NCBI RefSeq assembly: GCF_009796765.1
Contig: NZ_CP047023.1
Location: 4,571,501-4,635,500, forward strand
DNA: 64,000 bases
Direction of reading: 5' to 3'
Origin: Paraglaciecola sp. L3A3
GTDB taxonomy: Bacteria; Pseudomonadota; Gammaproteobacteria; Enterobacterales; Alteromonadaceae
Of the stretch, positions 16,874 through 26,530 are shown piece after piece (position 1 is the first letter of the stretch; each line of letters starts with the position of its first letter). The notes under the pieces were generated by a model that saw nothing but the letters and a program-made list of their open reading frames with translations, was not told the DNA's origin and did not search any database. The position numbers and the translations under genes are program-made.

Positions 16874-18757
16874 ATGATTGATTGTCGCTTGTTTAAGTGG
16901 ATACTAATAGGCTTAATAAGTTTGTGGTCAGCTAGTATATATTCTGCTTCAGACTGCTCGTCATATACCCACAAGACAGGCATGATAGATCCATCTTGTC
17001 AGCAAATGAGTTTACGAGGCTTATGGCAGGCCCTGCCTGGTAAGATTATCCCACCTGCACAGATTACACAGTTTCAACAGGATGCCATCACACTAGAAAT
17101 CCCAAGTTATTGGCCAGAGAATAAAGTAAAAGTCGATGAATATTATCCTAGAGGGTTAATCACACTCTGGGCTGAAATTGAATTAAATGGCATTTACAGC
17201 ACAGGAGAGGATTTAGCATTTTGGCCAGGCCGTCAAAGTTCTACCATGCGAGTTTATATTGATAATGGGCATGGAACCTGGGTCAAAGCTTTTGATAACT
17301 TATCTCCTTTTATTGCCGAATCAGATGAGGTAATTAAATCGCTACCCCCAGCAGGATCCGCAGGCTTACTTCATAGCGGGGCATCATTTCAGTTACCAAA
17401 ACTTTATCCAGGGAATAAAGTAATTTTACAATTATACATTGATGATTATCGGACTGGAGGCATAGCTCAGCCTCCCCAAATAGGTCAAAAAGATGAACTA
17501 TATCGCAATATTATGCACCGCTCTTCATGGCATATATTATTTTTAGGCGCCAGTTTATTAGTGACAATATTTGCCGCAGCTCAAGCTATTTTTTCTTCTA
17601 GCCGTCGTGCCTTACATTTATTTTTAGTTTTAATATCTTTAGGTACAGGTTTACGTTTACTGGTAACAGGGAGTGTTCTTGCTTACTTATTTCCCCATTT
17701 CACAATTAATCACTATTTCTACTTAGCCTGGGGTAGTTTTCTATCTTTATTAGCTATTTTTGTTGGGGCGCAGGTCTACTTGTTACCTGCCATTTTTAAA
17801 CAACATTTCATCTTAAAAAAGCTGTTACTTTTTCTTAGTGCTATCCCCATAGTTTTACTGTTATTTATTCCGTTACTGACTTTGCACGAATTCTTGCTAA
17901 TAGGACATTCATTACGCACTTTTTACGTACTGGTTGCTTTTTCTTACGCTCTTTTTCTAAGTTGGAAAGTCTACGCTCGATTTCGTGAACACTGGTTACA
18001 GCTATTAGGTTTAGTTATTATTTTAGTCAGTGGCGCCTATGATGCCTTCCTTTATGCACAGAACATTGATCCTTATCTAGAGTTATTTGCCATTGCTATA
18101 TTTCTATTTATCACCTCACAAGCCATTTATTTTGGCTGGGAACATATGCGTTTACTGGGACGAGAACAACGTTTAGCGCAAAATCTAAAAGAATTAAATG
18201 AATCTTTAGAAAAACAAGTACTGACACGTACCCAAGATTTACAAACCGCCAATACTCGACTTACCCTTGCCGCAACCACAGATGTATTAACACAACTACC
18301 CAATAGACGTGCCTTTGATTCAGCAATAAAAAATGAAATTAACCAAACCCAATCACACAATGAAAATCTATGTTTAGCCATAGTTGATGCCGATTGGTTT
18401 AAATCTGTAAATGATCAGTATGGTCATGACTTTGGTGATCAAGTGCTACAAATTTTAGCTATGTATTTAAGTGAACGTCTGAGAGTAACTGATTTTATTG
18501 CACGGATTGGCGGCGAAGAGTTTGCGATTATTCTACCCGCAACAGATATAGCACACGCTAAAATCTTACTCGAACAACTTTGTAAAGGCGTCGCTCAATT
18601 ACAACTTGAGGAAGCTAAAGATTATCAACTAAGCGTAAGTATTGGCGGTGCAGAATGGCATGAAGGCCTGTCTATTAACGAATTATACCGCCTAGCAGAT
18701 AAAGCCTTATATAAAGCGAAACATAATGGTAGAGGCCGAGTTGAAGTTTCTCAATAA
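16874..18757 (+). CDS. Membrane diguanylate cyclase (7TMR-DISM plus GGDEF)
   Basis: A 627-residue protein from this ATG. It makes cyclic di-GMP. A signal peptide (about 1-28, ending IYSAS) leads into a periplasmic carbohydrate-binding-like 7TMR-DISM extracellular domain, then about seven membrane segments (roughly residues 205-420), a coiled coil (LKELNESLEKQVLTRTQDL) and a C-terminal GGDEF domain with an intact GGEEF active site. An RVTD sequence five residues before GGEEF matches the product-inhibition I-site. A TTG 17 codons upstream is possible, but the ATG used here places the signal peptide at the N-terminus. Confidence 0.92.
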   Translation: MIDCRLFKWILIGLISLWSASIYSASDCSSYTHKTGMIDPSCQQMSLRGLWQALPGKIIPPAQITQFQQDAITLEIPSYWPENKVKVDEYYPRGLITLWAEIELNGIYSTGEDLAFWPGRQSSTMRVYIDNGHGTWVKAFDNLSPFIAESDEVIKSLPPAGSAGLLHSGASFQLPKLYPGNKVILQLYIDDYRTGGIAQPPQIGQKDELYRNIMHRSSWHILFLGASLLVTIFAAAQAIFSSSRRALHLFLVLISLGTGLRLLVTGSVLAYLFPHFTINHYFYLAWGSFLSLLAIFVGAQVYLLPAIFKQHFILKKLLLFLSAIPIVLLLFIPLLTLHEFLLIGHSLRTFYVLVAFSYALFLSWKVYARFREHWLQLLGLVIILVSGAYDAFLYAQNIDPYLELFAIAIFLFITSQAIYFGWEHMRLLGREQRLAQNLKELNESLEKQVLTRTQDLQTANTRLTLAATTDVLTQLPNRRAFDSAIKNEINQTQSHNENLCLAIVDADWFKSVNDQYGHDFGDQVLQILAMYLSERLRVTDFIARIGGEEFAIILPATDIAHAKILLEQLCKGVAQLQLEEAKDYQLSVSIGGAEWHEGLSINELYRLADKALYKAKHNGRGRVEVSQ

Positions 18758-18833
18758 TTCTAGGGCGATACACTTTAGAGAATAAGTAACCTGAACTCGA
18801 GATAAGTATAAAGAGGCCCGAAGATAAAAATAA

Positions 18834-19200
<367 letters not shown>

Positions 19201-19208
19201 GGTGGCGG

Positions 19209-19237
19209 ATTCTACGCAGGTTAAGCAAGGGTTACAA
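19209..19237 (-). promoter_or_regulatory. rnpB promoter
   Basis: On the minus strand: -35 TTGTAA (19232-19237), 17-base spacer, -10 TAGAAT (19209-19214), then 8 bases to the predicted 5' end of RNase P RNA. The -35 hexamer abuts the stop codon of maeA (19238-19240), so the promoter occupies the entire gap between the two genes. Confidence 0.8.
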
Positions 19238-20932
19238 TTAAATACTTACTCTTTTGTACGGACGATACTCGGCAGTCCAAAAGTTCTGCTCAATTCTTTG
19301 TTGTAATACTTCATCCGAGACTTGCAAAGCCAACCCTTGATTCATAGCCACTTTACCCACATCAAAGGCTATTTTTCTACTTAAAGTAGCAATTTCACCT
19401 AATGAAGGTAATAACGCTCCTTGACCATTTATCGCTAAGGGAGAAGCATTAGCTAATGCAGCACTGGTTGCCATCAACATTTCGTCACTAATGAACTCTG
19501 CTTTAGATGCTATTACTCCTAAACCTATACCCGGAAAGATATAACTATTATTACATTGTGCGATTGGATAAACCTGACCTTTGTATTCAACAGGCTTGAA
19601 TGGGCTACCTGTGGCAATAATGACTTTCCCATCGGTCCACTCAATCACTTGCTCAGGCGTAGCTTCAACTTGTCGAGATGGATTGCTCAAAGGAAAAATA
19701 ATGGGTAATTCATTATGCGATTTCATGGCACGAATAACCTGTTCGGTGAAGAGTCCTGATTGACCCGAAACACCAATCAAAATATCCGGTTTAGTCTGAT
19801 TCACCACTTCTAATAAGGACGCATACTCACCATTGATTGACCAGTTTTCAAGTGCATCTAAGGGTTTCACTAAACGTTGTTGAAAGTCTCGCAACCCCTG
19901 TAAGCCTTCAGTTAACAAACCGTAACGATCTACCATAAAAACTTGGCTGCGAGCTTGCTGGTCAGAAATTCCCTCATTACACATTTGTTTAATGATTTGT
20001 TCTGCTATTCCACACCCTGCCGAACCGGCACCAACAAACACCACTTTTTGTGATGATAATTTAACTTGCTTACTTTTACATGCAGCCAAAATAGTACCCA
20101 CAGCCACAGCGGCAGTACCTTGAACGTCATCATTAAAACAACAAATTTTATTGCGGTACCTTTCTAGTAAAGGTATTGCATTAGGTTGTGCAAAATCTTC
20201 AAACTGCAACATAACTTCAGGCCAACGGCGACAAATGGCTTGAATAAACATATCTACAAATTCATCGTACTCCGCTTGGCCAATACGTTTATGTCTAGCT
20301 CCCATATAAATAGGATCGGCTAATAATTTTTCATTATTAGTGCCCACATCTAACATCACCGGAAGTGTGTAAGCAGGACTAATTCCGCCACAAGCAGTGT
20401 ATAAAGAAAGTTTACCGATTGGGATCCCCATTCCACCTATACCTTGGTCTCCTAAACCTAAAATTCGCTCGCCATCAGTAACAACAATTACCTTCACTTT
20501 TCGTTTGGTTGCGTTGCGTAAAATATCATCCATATGATGACGCTCAGAATAGCTAATAAATAAACCTCGTGAACTTCGATAAATATCAGAAAACTGTTCA
20601 CAGGCATCCCCTACTGTCGGGGTGTATATAATAGGCATCATTTCATTTATATGGGCATGAATCAGACGATAAAATAAGGTTTCGTTATTATCTTGAATGG
20701 CTCGTAGATATATATGCTTATTCATCGGCTCATCAAAGCTGGAATATTGCATATAAGCTCGTTCCACTTGTTCTTCAATCGTCTCATAACGAGGCGGGAT
20801 CAAACCTGTTAAGTTAAACGCAACACGCTCTTTTGCACTAAATGCGCTGCCCTTATTTAGTAAAGGCGTTTCTAATAAAGACGGCCCTGAGTGGGGAATA
20901 TATAACGCATTTTTTACTAAGGGGTTACTCAT
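19238..20932 (-). CDS. maeA: NAD-dependent malic enzyme
   Basis: Oxidatively decarboxylates malate to pyruvate. At 564 residues it matches the E. coli SfcA/MaeA size. It carries [20 protein letters not shown] (malic enzyme signature region), the metal-binding region [11 protein letters not shown] with [13 protein letters not shown] after it, and the dinucleotide motif [15 protein letters not shown] near residue 305. The NAD preference is inferred from overall similarity to MaeA rather than proven. It is preceded by mrcA 52 bases upstream on the same strand. Confidence 0.95.
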   Translation of the reverse strand: MSNPLVKNALYIPHSGPSLLETPLLNKGSAFSAKERVAFNLTGLIPPRYETIEEQVERAYMQYSSFDEPMNKHIYLRAIQDNNETLFYRLIHAHINEMMPIIYTPTVGDACEQFSDIYRSSRGLFISYSERHHMDDILRNATKRKVKVIVVTDGERILGLGDQGIGGMGIPIGKLSLYTACGGISPAYTLPVMLDVGTNNEKLLADPIYMGARHKRIGQAEYDEFVDMFIQAICRRWPEVMLQFEDFAQPNAIPLLERYRNKICCFNDDVQGTAAVAVGTILAACKSKQVKLSSQKVVFVGAGSAGCGIAEQIIKQMCNEGISDQQARSQVFMVDRYGLLTEGLQGLRDFQQRLVKPLDALENWSINGEYASLLEVVNQTKPDILIGVSGQSGLFTEQVIRAMKSHNELPIIFPLSNPSRQVEATPEQVIEWTDGKVIIATGSPFKPVEYKGQVYPIAQCNNSYIFPGIGLGVIASKAEFISDEMLMATSAALANASPLAINGQGALLPSLGEIATLSRKIAFDVGKVAMNQGLALQVSDEVLQQRIEQNFWTAEYRPYKRVSI

Positions 20933-20984
20933 GTAAACTCTATCCTTTATGTAATATATTTGTTGTGACTAAGACCAGAGGATC

Positions 20985-23615
20985 TTAGAAAATATCTTCC
21001 AATTGCTGATTATTTAGTTCACCTTCATCGCTTGTTTCAATAATTTCATCTTCAGCTACGTAAAGTGACGGTTGTGAATTTTCACTAAAATATTCAAACA
21101 TAGAAGTACTGTCTGTTCTATTGGTTAACTTACCTGTGTTTTTATCGATACGTAAGGTAATAATATTAGTAGGCATGGGCAATTCATGATTAGGTTCACC
21201 TGCAAGAGCAAATTGCATAAACCTTATCCAAGCAGGCTGGGCAGCAATAGCACCTGCTTCACTACCAATCATGGCATTACCAATATAATTGAACTTAGTT
21301 GGATTTTTATTTACCAAGTTTTGATTGGGTGTGGTGCGTCCCAATTTACGATTGTTATCATCAAACCCAACCCAAGCTGTCGCCACTAAATCTGGGGTAA
21401 ACCCACTAAACCAAGTATCTCGCACATCATTAGTGGTACCGGTTTTACCCGCCACATCGTTTCTTTTAAGTAATAATGCGGTTCTCCAACCTGTTCCACG
21501 GTTATTCCAATGACCATTAATTTGTACTGCAGAGCGCATCATTTCAGCCACTAGAAATGCATTTTCTGCAGTAATAACTCTCGGAGCTTGCCGTATAGTA
21601 GACTGCGCTTTTTCAGGTTGCGAATTAAACTCTGCCGCTAATAAAGCCTCAATATCATCTGGATCGATTGGCTTAACTGGTTTGTCTGCAACTTGACAAG
21701 GGTCACAAGCCTGCACCGGATCAGCTTGCCATAAAGATTGGCCATATTCGTCTTCAATTCTCTGAATAAAATGCGGGTTAATTAAAAACCCGCCATTAGC
21801 AATCACTGCCATAGCAGTAGCCACTTCTAGCGGTGTATGTGATCCTGAACCTAGAGATACCGTTTCATCTTTAGGAATATCATCTTTATCAAAACCAAAA
21901 CGAGACAAATATTCGGTCACATTGTCTAGACCAACCGCTCGTAATAATCTAACAGAGACGACGTTTTTAGATTTACTCAAAGCCACCCGCATTCTTATTG
22001 GCCCATCATACTCTGCCGGTGAGTTTTCAGGTCGCCAAGCTGTGCCCGAGCCAGCTTGCCATTGAGTAATAGGTGCATCATTAATTATACTGGCTAAGTT
22101 ATAACCGTTGGCCAAAGCGGAAGAATAAATAAAAGGTTTAATATTTGAACCCACTTGTCTTTTCGCTTGAGTGGCTCGGTTAAATTGGCTTTGATAAAAA
22201 CTATAACCGCCAATCACAGCATCTACTGCACCATTTTTAGGATTCAAAGCAACAAATGCACTACTCGCTTGGGGAAATTGACTGAGCTGCCAATGCCCAT
22301 CTTCAGGGCGTTGTCGCAGAAGAATAAGCGCCCCTTCTTGTAAAATATCAGCGGCAACTTTCGGCGCAGCCCCTTGTTTTGAGTCATTGATAAAGGGTCT
22401 GGCCCAATCTAACCCTTCCCAGTCAATAATTCTGTATTGACCGTCTCGATTGAAAGTTAAGATATCTTTTTCATTCACTTTAACCACTATTGCCGGTATT
22501 AAAGGTTCAAACGTTGGATGATTTTGTAACACTTCCAACATTTCTTGCTCTGACATAGGCGGTGTTTGTTCTGCTGCTAATGGTTCATCTAATGCACTAT
22601 CACTGCCGCTCGCCTTTTCCCATAACTGCCGCTCTGGACCATGATATCCATGTCTTTCATCATAATCATGAAGGTTTCTACGCACCGCCGCTTGAGCCGC
22701 TCGCTGCATATCAGAACTAACAGTTGCATAGACTTGGTAACCTCCCGTTTCAGCTTCTTCTTTCCCATACAAATCAATCATTTGATTATAAATAATATCT
22801 GCTAAATACGGTGCATCAAGGTCTATTTCTGCGCCATGTTTTACTGCGCTCACAGGGGCATTTGCAGCTTGTTCAAATTGTTGCTGGTTGATATACCCTT
22901 CATCTAACATTCTTAATAAAACAATTCTTCTTCTCTCAATAGAACGTTCTGGTCGACTTATAGGGTTTAATACTGAAGGAGCTTGAGGTAAACCAGCGAT
23001 AGTAGCAATTTGTGCTAAGGTCAATTCGTTTAAATCTTTACCGTAATAAACGCGAGCTGCCGCACCAAAACCAAAAGCTCTATGACCAAGTTCAACTTTA
23101 TTTAAATATAACTCTAAGATCTCTTCTTTAGTTAACAACTGTTCCATATGCCAAGCAATAATGATTTCTCGGATCTTTCGAATAAATTTCTTTTCTCGAG
23201 TCAGAAAAAAACCTCTCGCCAATTGCATGGTTAATGTACTACCACCTTGAGCTTTCTCACCCGTAGTCACTAAACTAACAAAAGCCCGCAACATGCCGAT
23301 AGGATCAACACCTGGATGAGAATAAAACCGACTGTCTTCGGTAGCGATAACTGCATGCTCTAAAGCATCTGGGATTTGTTCGAGTGTTAAAGGAATACGC
23401 CTTTTTACACCATATTGAGAAATGAGCTTGCCATCTTGCGAATAAATGCGCATAGGGGTTTGTAATCGCACATCCTTGAGGACATCGACACTCGGCAAAT
23501 CAGATTTGATATAAAAATAAGTACCTAAAATGACAACTATACTTAATAAAAACAGAGCGATTAAGCCGATTAAAGCGGGTTTAAGATACTTCACAGACAA
23601 ATAATACCAAGGCAA
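20985..23615 (-). CDS. mrcA: Penicillin-binding protein 1A
   Basis: Bifunctional peptidoglycan glycosyltransferase and transpeptidase of 876 residues, anchored by an N-terminal membrane segment (about 12-35). The glycosyltransferase motif ATEDSRFYSHPGVD has the catalytic Glu at 93, followed by GGSTLTMQLARGFF. An OB-like insert follows. The transpeptidase motifs are SNIK (about 487, catalytic Ser), SKN, and KTGT near 725. It is divergent from pilM, the same arrangement as mrcA-hofM in E. coli. Confidence 0.97.
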   Translation of the reverse strand: MPWYYLSVKYLKPALIGLIALFLLSIVVILGTYFYIKSDLPSVDVLKDVRLQTPMRIYSQDGKLISQYGVKRRIPLTLEQIPDALEHAVIATEDSRFYSHPGVDPIGMLRAFVSLVTTGEKAQGGSTLTMQLARGFFLTREKKFIRKIREIIIAWHMEQLLTKEEILELYLNKVELGHRAFGFGAAARVYYGKDLNELTLAQIATIAGLPQAPSVLNPISRPERSIERRRIVLLRMLDEGYINQQQFEQAANAPVSAVKHGAEIDLDAPYLADIIYNQMIDLYGKEEAETGGYQVYATVSSDMQRAAQAAVRRNLHDYDERHGYHGPERQLWEKASGSDSALDEPLAAEQTPPMSEQEMLEVLQNHPTFEPLIPAIVVKVNEKDILTFNRDGQYRIIDWEGLDWARPFINDSKQGAAPKVAADILQEGALILLRQRPEDGHWQLSQFPQASSAFVALNPKNGAVDAVIGGYSFYQSQFNRATQAKRQVGSNIKPFIYSSALANGYNLASIINDAPITQWQAGSGTAWRPENSPAEYDGPIRMRVALSKSKNVVSVRLLRAVGLDNVTEYLSRFGFDKDDIPKDETVSLGSGSHTPLEVATAMAVIANGGFLINPHFIQRIEDEYGQSLWQADPVQACDPCQVADKPVKPIDPDDIEALLAAEFNSQPEKAQSTIRQAPRVITAENAFLVAEMMRSAVQINGHWNNRGTGWRTALLLKRNDVAGKTGTTNDVRDTWFSGFTPDLVATAWVGFDDNNRKLGRTTPNQNLVNKNPTKFNYIGNAMIGSEAGAIAAQPAWIRFMQFALAGEPNHELPMPTNIITLRIDKNTGKLTNRTDSTSMFEYFSENSQPSLYVAEDEIIETSDEGELNNQQLEDIF

Positions 23616-23734
23616 CTTTGAATAAATGATCTACATTTTATACCTATGTACGCTTATTAGAACCATAAAATACAAAAATATAGTGAATAATGGCGTTGTG
23701 GATTTATTTTACTTAACTAAAAGCAGAACAATTA

Positions 23735-24796
23735 ATGAACTTATTTGGCTCTAAAACACAGCAGATGATTGGCCTAGACATAGGCACACGCTTTATTAAA
23801 GCTGTTGTTTTAGAAAAATCTGGTGACAAATTTAGTTTACAAGGGTTTGCTTGCGAACCGATCTCTGGCAATGCTTTTGCAGAACGTGAAATAAAAGATT
23901 TTGAAGCAGTCAGCCATGCACTGAAAAAAATAAAACTGACCCTAAAAAGTAAAAACAAATTAGTCGCTATCGCAGTATCTGGCTCAACCGTGCTAAATAA
24001 AACAGTATATATGGAGCCAGGACAAAGCGACCATGAACTTGAAAGCCAAATAGAACTAGAAGCAGACAGTTTAATTCCTTACCCACTTAATGAAGTGTAT
24101 ATCGACTTTGAAGAAATAGGTCTAAGTAAAACCAAAACAAATAAAGTCAAAGTTTTATTAAGCGCAGTCCATAAAGATATTGTTGACCGCAGAACCACTG
24201 TATTAGGAGAAGTGGGCTACGAAACTAAAATTGTCGATCTAGAAAGTTACGCATTAGGATCAGCAGTCACTGCTTTTTATCCAAATAATAGTGAAGAAAA
24301 TGTGTGCTGTATCAATATAGGTGCAACCCAATTACAACTTTGTGCTTTAAAAGATAATCAAGTGATTTATACCAAAGACCATACTTTTGGTATGGACTCA
24401 CTAATTCAAGATTTAACTAACTTGTATAGCCAAGACAGAACTCAAATCGAAGAACAGTTAAATGAAGGCACCTTACCAGAAACATGGAAACAAGACTCTT
24501 ACCCCATGTTTTTAGCCAACTTACAGCAACATATTAATCGAGCGATTCAACTATATATCAGCGCCACAGGCTCGGGTCGCCCAAGCTCCCTTTTAATATC
24601 CGGAGGAGGAGGACACTTAAGCTTCTTGGCTGAAGATCTAACCAGTGATCTTGGCATCGAAGTGATTAACTTTAATCCTTTTCAAAATATGGAAATTAGC
24701 GACAAAATATCTGCAGTTGAATTAGCCAGAGTTTCACCACAAATGGTCATAGCGGCAGGATTGGCCAATAGGAGTTTTCAAGCATGGCACATATAA
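23735..24796 (+). CDS. pilM: Type IV pilus assembly protein PilM
   Basis: Actin-like cytoplasmic ATPase of the type IV pilus alignment complex, 353 residues. The phosphate-1-like motif GLDIGTRFIKAVVLE is at about 11-25, and a second glycine-rich nucleotide loop LLISGGGGHL is near 290. It binds the cytoplasmic tail of PilN, whose gene overlaps it by 13 bases. First gene of the pilMNOPQ operon, divergent from mrcA. Confidence 0.96.
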   Translation: MNLFGSKTQQMIGLDIGTRFIKAVVLEKSGDKFSLQGFACEPISGNAFAEREIKDFEAVSHALKKIKLTLKSKNKLVAIAVSGSTVLNKTVYMEPGQSDHELESQIELEADSLIPYPLNEVYIDFEEIGLSKTKTNKVKVLLSAVHKDIVDRRTTVLGEVGYETKIVDLESYALGSAVTAFYPNNSEENVCCINIGATQLQLCALKDNQVIYTKDHTFGMDSLIQDLTNLYSQDRTQIEEQLNEGTLPETWKQDSYPMFLANLQQHINRAIQLYISATGSGRPSSLLISGGGGHLSFLAEDLTSDLGIEVINFNPFQNMEISDKISAVELARVSPQMVIAAGLANRSFQAWHI

Positions 24797-25365
24797 ATTT
24801 GCTGCCATGGCGTGAAAGCCGTAGAGCAGAGCAGAAAAAAAATTATATCTCCTTATTGGCAGTAATCGCACTGTTATGTGTCGGTCTTATGTTCGGTATT
24901 GGCAATATCATTGAACAACTAACTAAAAATCAAAATATTCGTAATCAATTTATTCAGCAACAAATTTCCTTATTAGATGAACAAATTGAAACAATCAAAA
25001 ATATCAAAAAAGATAAACAAGCTATCGAACAAAGAATGGCACTGATAGAGCAACTCGAAGCTAGTCGAAATGCAGTACCTATAGTACTAGATGAACTGGT
25101 TAAACTTGTCCCCCCTGGATTGTCTTTTAGAAGTTTTTCACGGCAAGATAACCGTATAGAAATATTAGGTGTCAGTGAATCTAATAACCGCTTAGCTGAT
25201 TTTATGCGTCAACTTGAAAACTCTACCGTATTTAGTAGCGGAACTTTATCCTCAATTGTCGCCGATACTTCTGCACTAGAAGCCGTCAGTGATTTTAAAT
25301 TAACTTTCACTATAAATCCAAGTGTCGCACCAGACTTCTCAGCCACAGATGAGGAGTCAAAATAA
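24784..25365 (+). CDS. pilN: Type IV pilus assembly protein PilN
   Basis: Bitopic inner-membrane protein of 193 residues. The N-terminal motif INLLPWRESRR (residues 4-14) is the PilM-binding segment known for this family. A membrane segment follows (about 22-42), then a periplasmic coiled coil and a ferredoxin-like domain that pairs with PilO. It overlaps pilM by 13 bases, and its TAA shares its last base with the pilO ATG. Confidence 0.95.
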   Translation: MAHINLLPWRESRRAEQKKNYISLLAVIALLCVGLMFGIGNIIEQLTKNQNIRNQFIQQQISLLDEQIETIKNIKKDKQAIEQRMALIEQLEASRNAVPIVLDELVKLVPPGLSFRSFSRQDNRIEILGVSESNNRLADFMRQLENSTVFSSGTLSSIVADTSALEAVSDFKLTFTINPSVAPDFSATDEESK

Positions 25366-25991
25366 TGAAATTTGATTTTAATAAATTAAAAGAAATTAAT
25401 GACTTAGACTTCGAACAAATCGCAGTTTGGCCATTTGAAGTTAAAACGGTAGTGGTCGCTTTTGTCGCAGTCATTAGTTTAATCGGCGGTTATTACGGCT
25501 TAGTGCAAGCTAAGCTACCTATTTTAGAATCTGCACAAAATAAAGAAGTTGAGTTGAAACAAAACTACCAGGCGAAATATAGAATTGCGGTTAACTTAGA
25601 GGCTTATGAAGGGCAACTAGCAAAATTGCGGGAAGACTTTTCATCCATGCTAAAATCGTTACCTACTAGTAATGAAACGCCAGGTTTATTAGATGATATA
25701 ACCTTAGTTGGTACCTCTGCAGGACTGACATTTAAACTACTAAATTGGCAAAGAGAAATCCCTAAAGAGTTTTATTCTGAATTACCCATCGAAATGGAAG
25801 TCACTGGCGGTTATCATAATTTTGGCCAATTTGCTTCCGAGATAGCCGGTTTACCACGTATTGTTACAGTACATGATTTTGAAGTCACTCAGACAGCCAA
25901 GACTTTAACCTTAAAAGTACAAGCCAAAACCTACCGCACGTCGATGAACGAACAAAATGCTATGACGATTAATAAAGATAAAGGGCAATAA
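25365..25991 (+). CDS. pilO: Type IV pilus assembly protein PilO
   Basis: Inner-membrane protein of 208 residues with a short cytoplasmic tail, one membrane segment (about 28-48), a coiled coil and a periplasmic ferredoxin-like domain. It forms heterodimers with PilN and connects to the lipoprotein PilP. The assignment rests on size, topology and its position between pilN and pilP. Confidence 0.94.
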   Translation: MKFDFNKLKEINDLDFEQIAVWPFEVKTVVVAFVAVISLIGGYYGLVQAKLPILESAQNKEVELKQNYQAKYRIAVNLEAYEGQLAKLREDFSSMLKSLPTSNETPGLLDDITLVGTSAGLTFKLLNWQREIPKEFYSELPIEMEVTGGYHNFGQFASEIAGLPRIVTVHDFEVTQTAKTLTLKVQAKTYRTSMNEQNAMTINKDKGQ

Positions 25992-25993
25992 TC

Positions 25994-26530
25994 ATGAAAT
26001 ATGTATTTTCCCTACTTATTATTAGCTTATTATTAGGCTGTGAAGCCAAAACTGACGATTTACAAGTATTTATAGCTGAAGTGAAACAAACCACTGCGGT
26101 TAATATTGAACCGTACCCAGAATTTGAAAGTAAACCTACCTTTGAATATAGTGCAGCTAATTTACGCAGCCCATTTCAACACCCGAGAAATACTGGTGTA
26201 GAAATAAAAAAAGTGGCTTCTCAACCTAATTGCGCGCAACCTAACTTCAATCGGACAAAACAAGCATTAGAGAAATTTGGTATAGATGCTCTATCTGTCA
26301 CTGGTGAATTTTATTCAAATGGAAAAAAATGGGCTTTAATCAAAGTTAATTCTGGTGATTTATTTAAAGCAACGGTAGGCGATTATCTAGGATTATTTTT
26401 TGGACGAATCGATTCAATTGAAAATGGTACAGTTTCATTTACTGAAATGTTGCCCGATGGTGCTGGCTGTTGGCAAAAGAAACAAGCCACACTCACCATG
26501 CATTCAAAGGCAGGAGAAGATAATGTCTAA
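25994..26530 (+). CDS. pilP: Type IV pilus lipoprotein PilP
   Basis: Predicted lipoprotein of 178 residues with the lipobox LLLGC (Cys at about residue 16). The long N-terminal tail contains the conserved RSPFQHP motif. The C-terminal beta domain (YSNGKKWALIKVNSGDLFKATVGDYLG) contacts the secretin PilQ. It starts 2 bases after pilO and overlaps pilQ by 8 bases. Confidence 0.95.
   Translation: MKYVFSLLIISLLLGCEAKTDDLQVFIAEVKQTTAVNIEPYPEFESKPTFEYSAANLRSPFQHPRNTGVEIKKVASQPNCAQPNFNRTKQALEKFGIDALSVTGEFYSNGKKWALIKVNSGDLFKATVGDYLGLFFGRIDSIENGTVSFTEMLPDGAGCWQKKQATLTMHSKAGEDNV

Noticed and set aside
18788..18806. AACCTGAACTCGAGATAAG resembles one arm of the inverted-repeat element
   Set aside because: Four of 19 bases differ, there is no facing arm and no flanking duplication. 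It may be chance or a very old remnant.
26400..26522. Upstream in-frame extension of PilQ by 41 codons
   Set aside because: It overlaps pilP deeply, has no ribosome binding site and would bury the signal peptide; the ATG at 26523 has a strong AGGAGA site.
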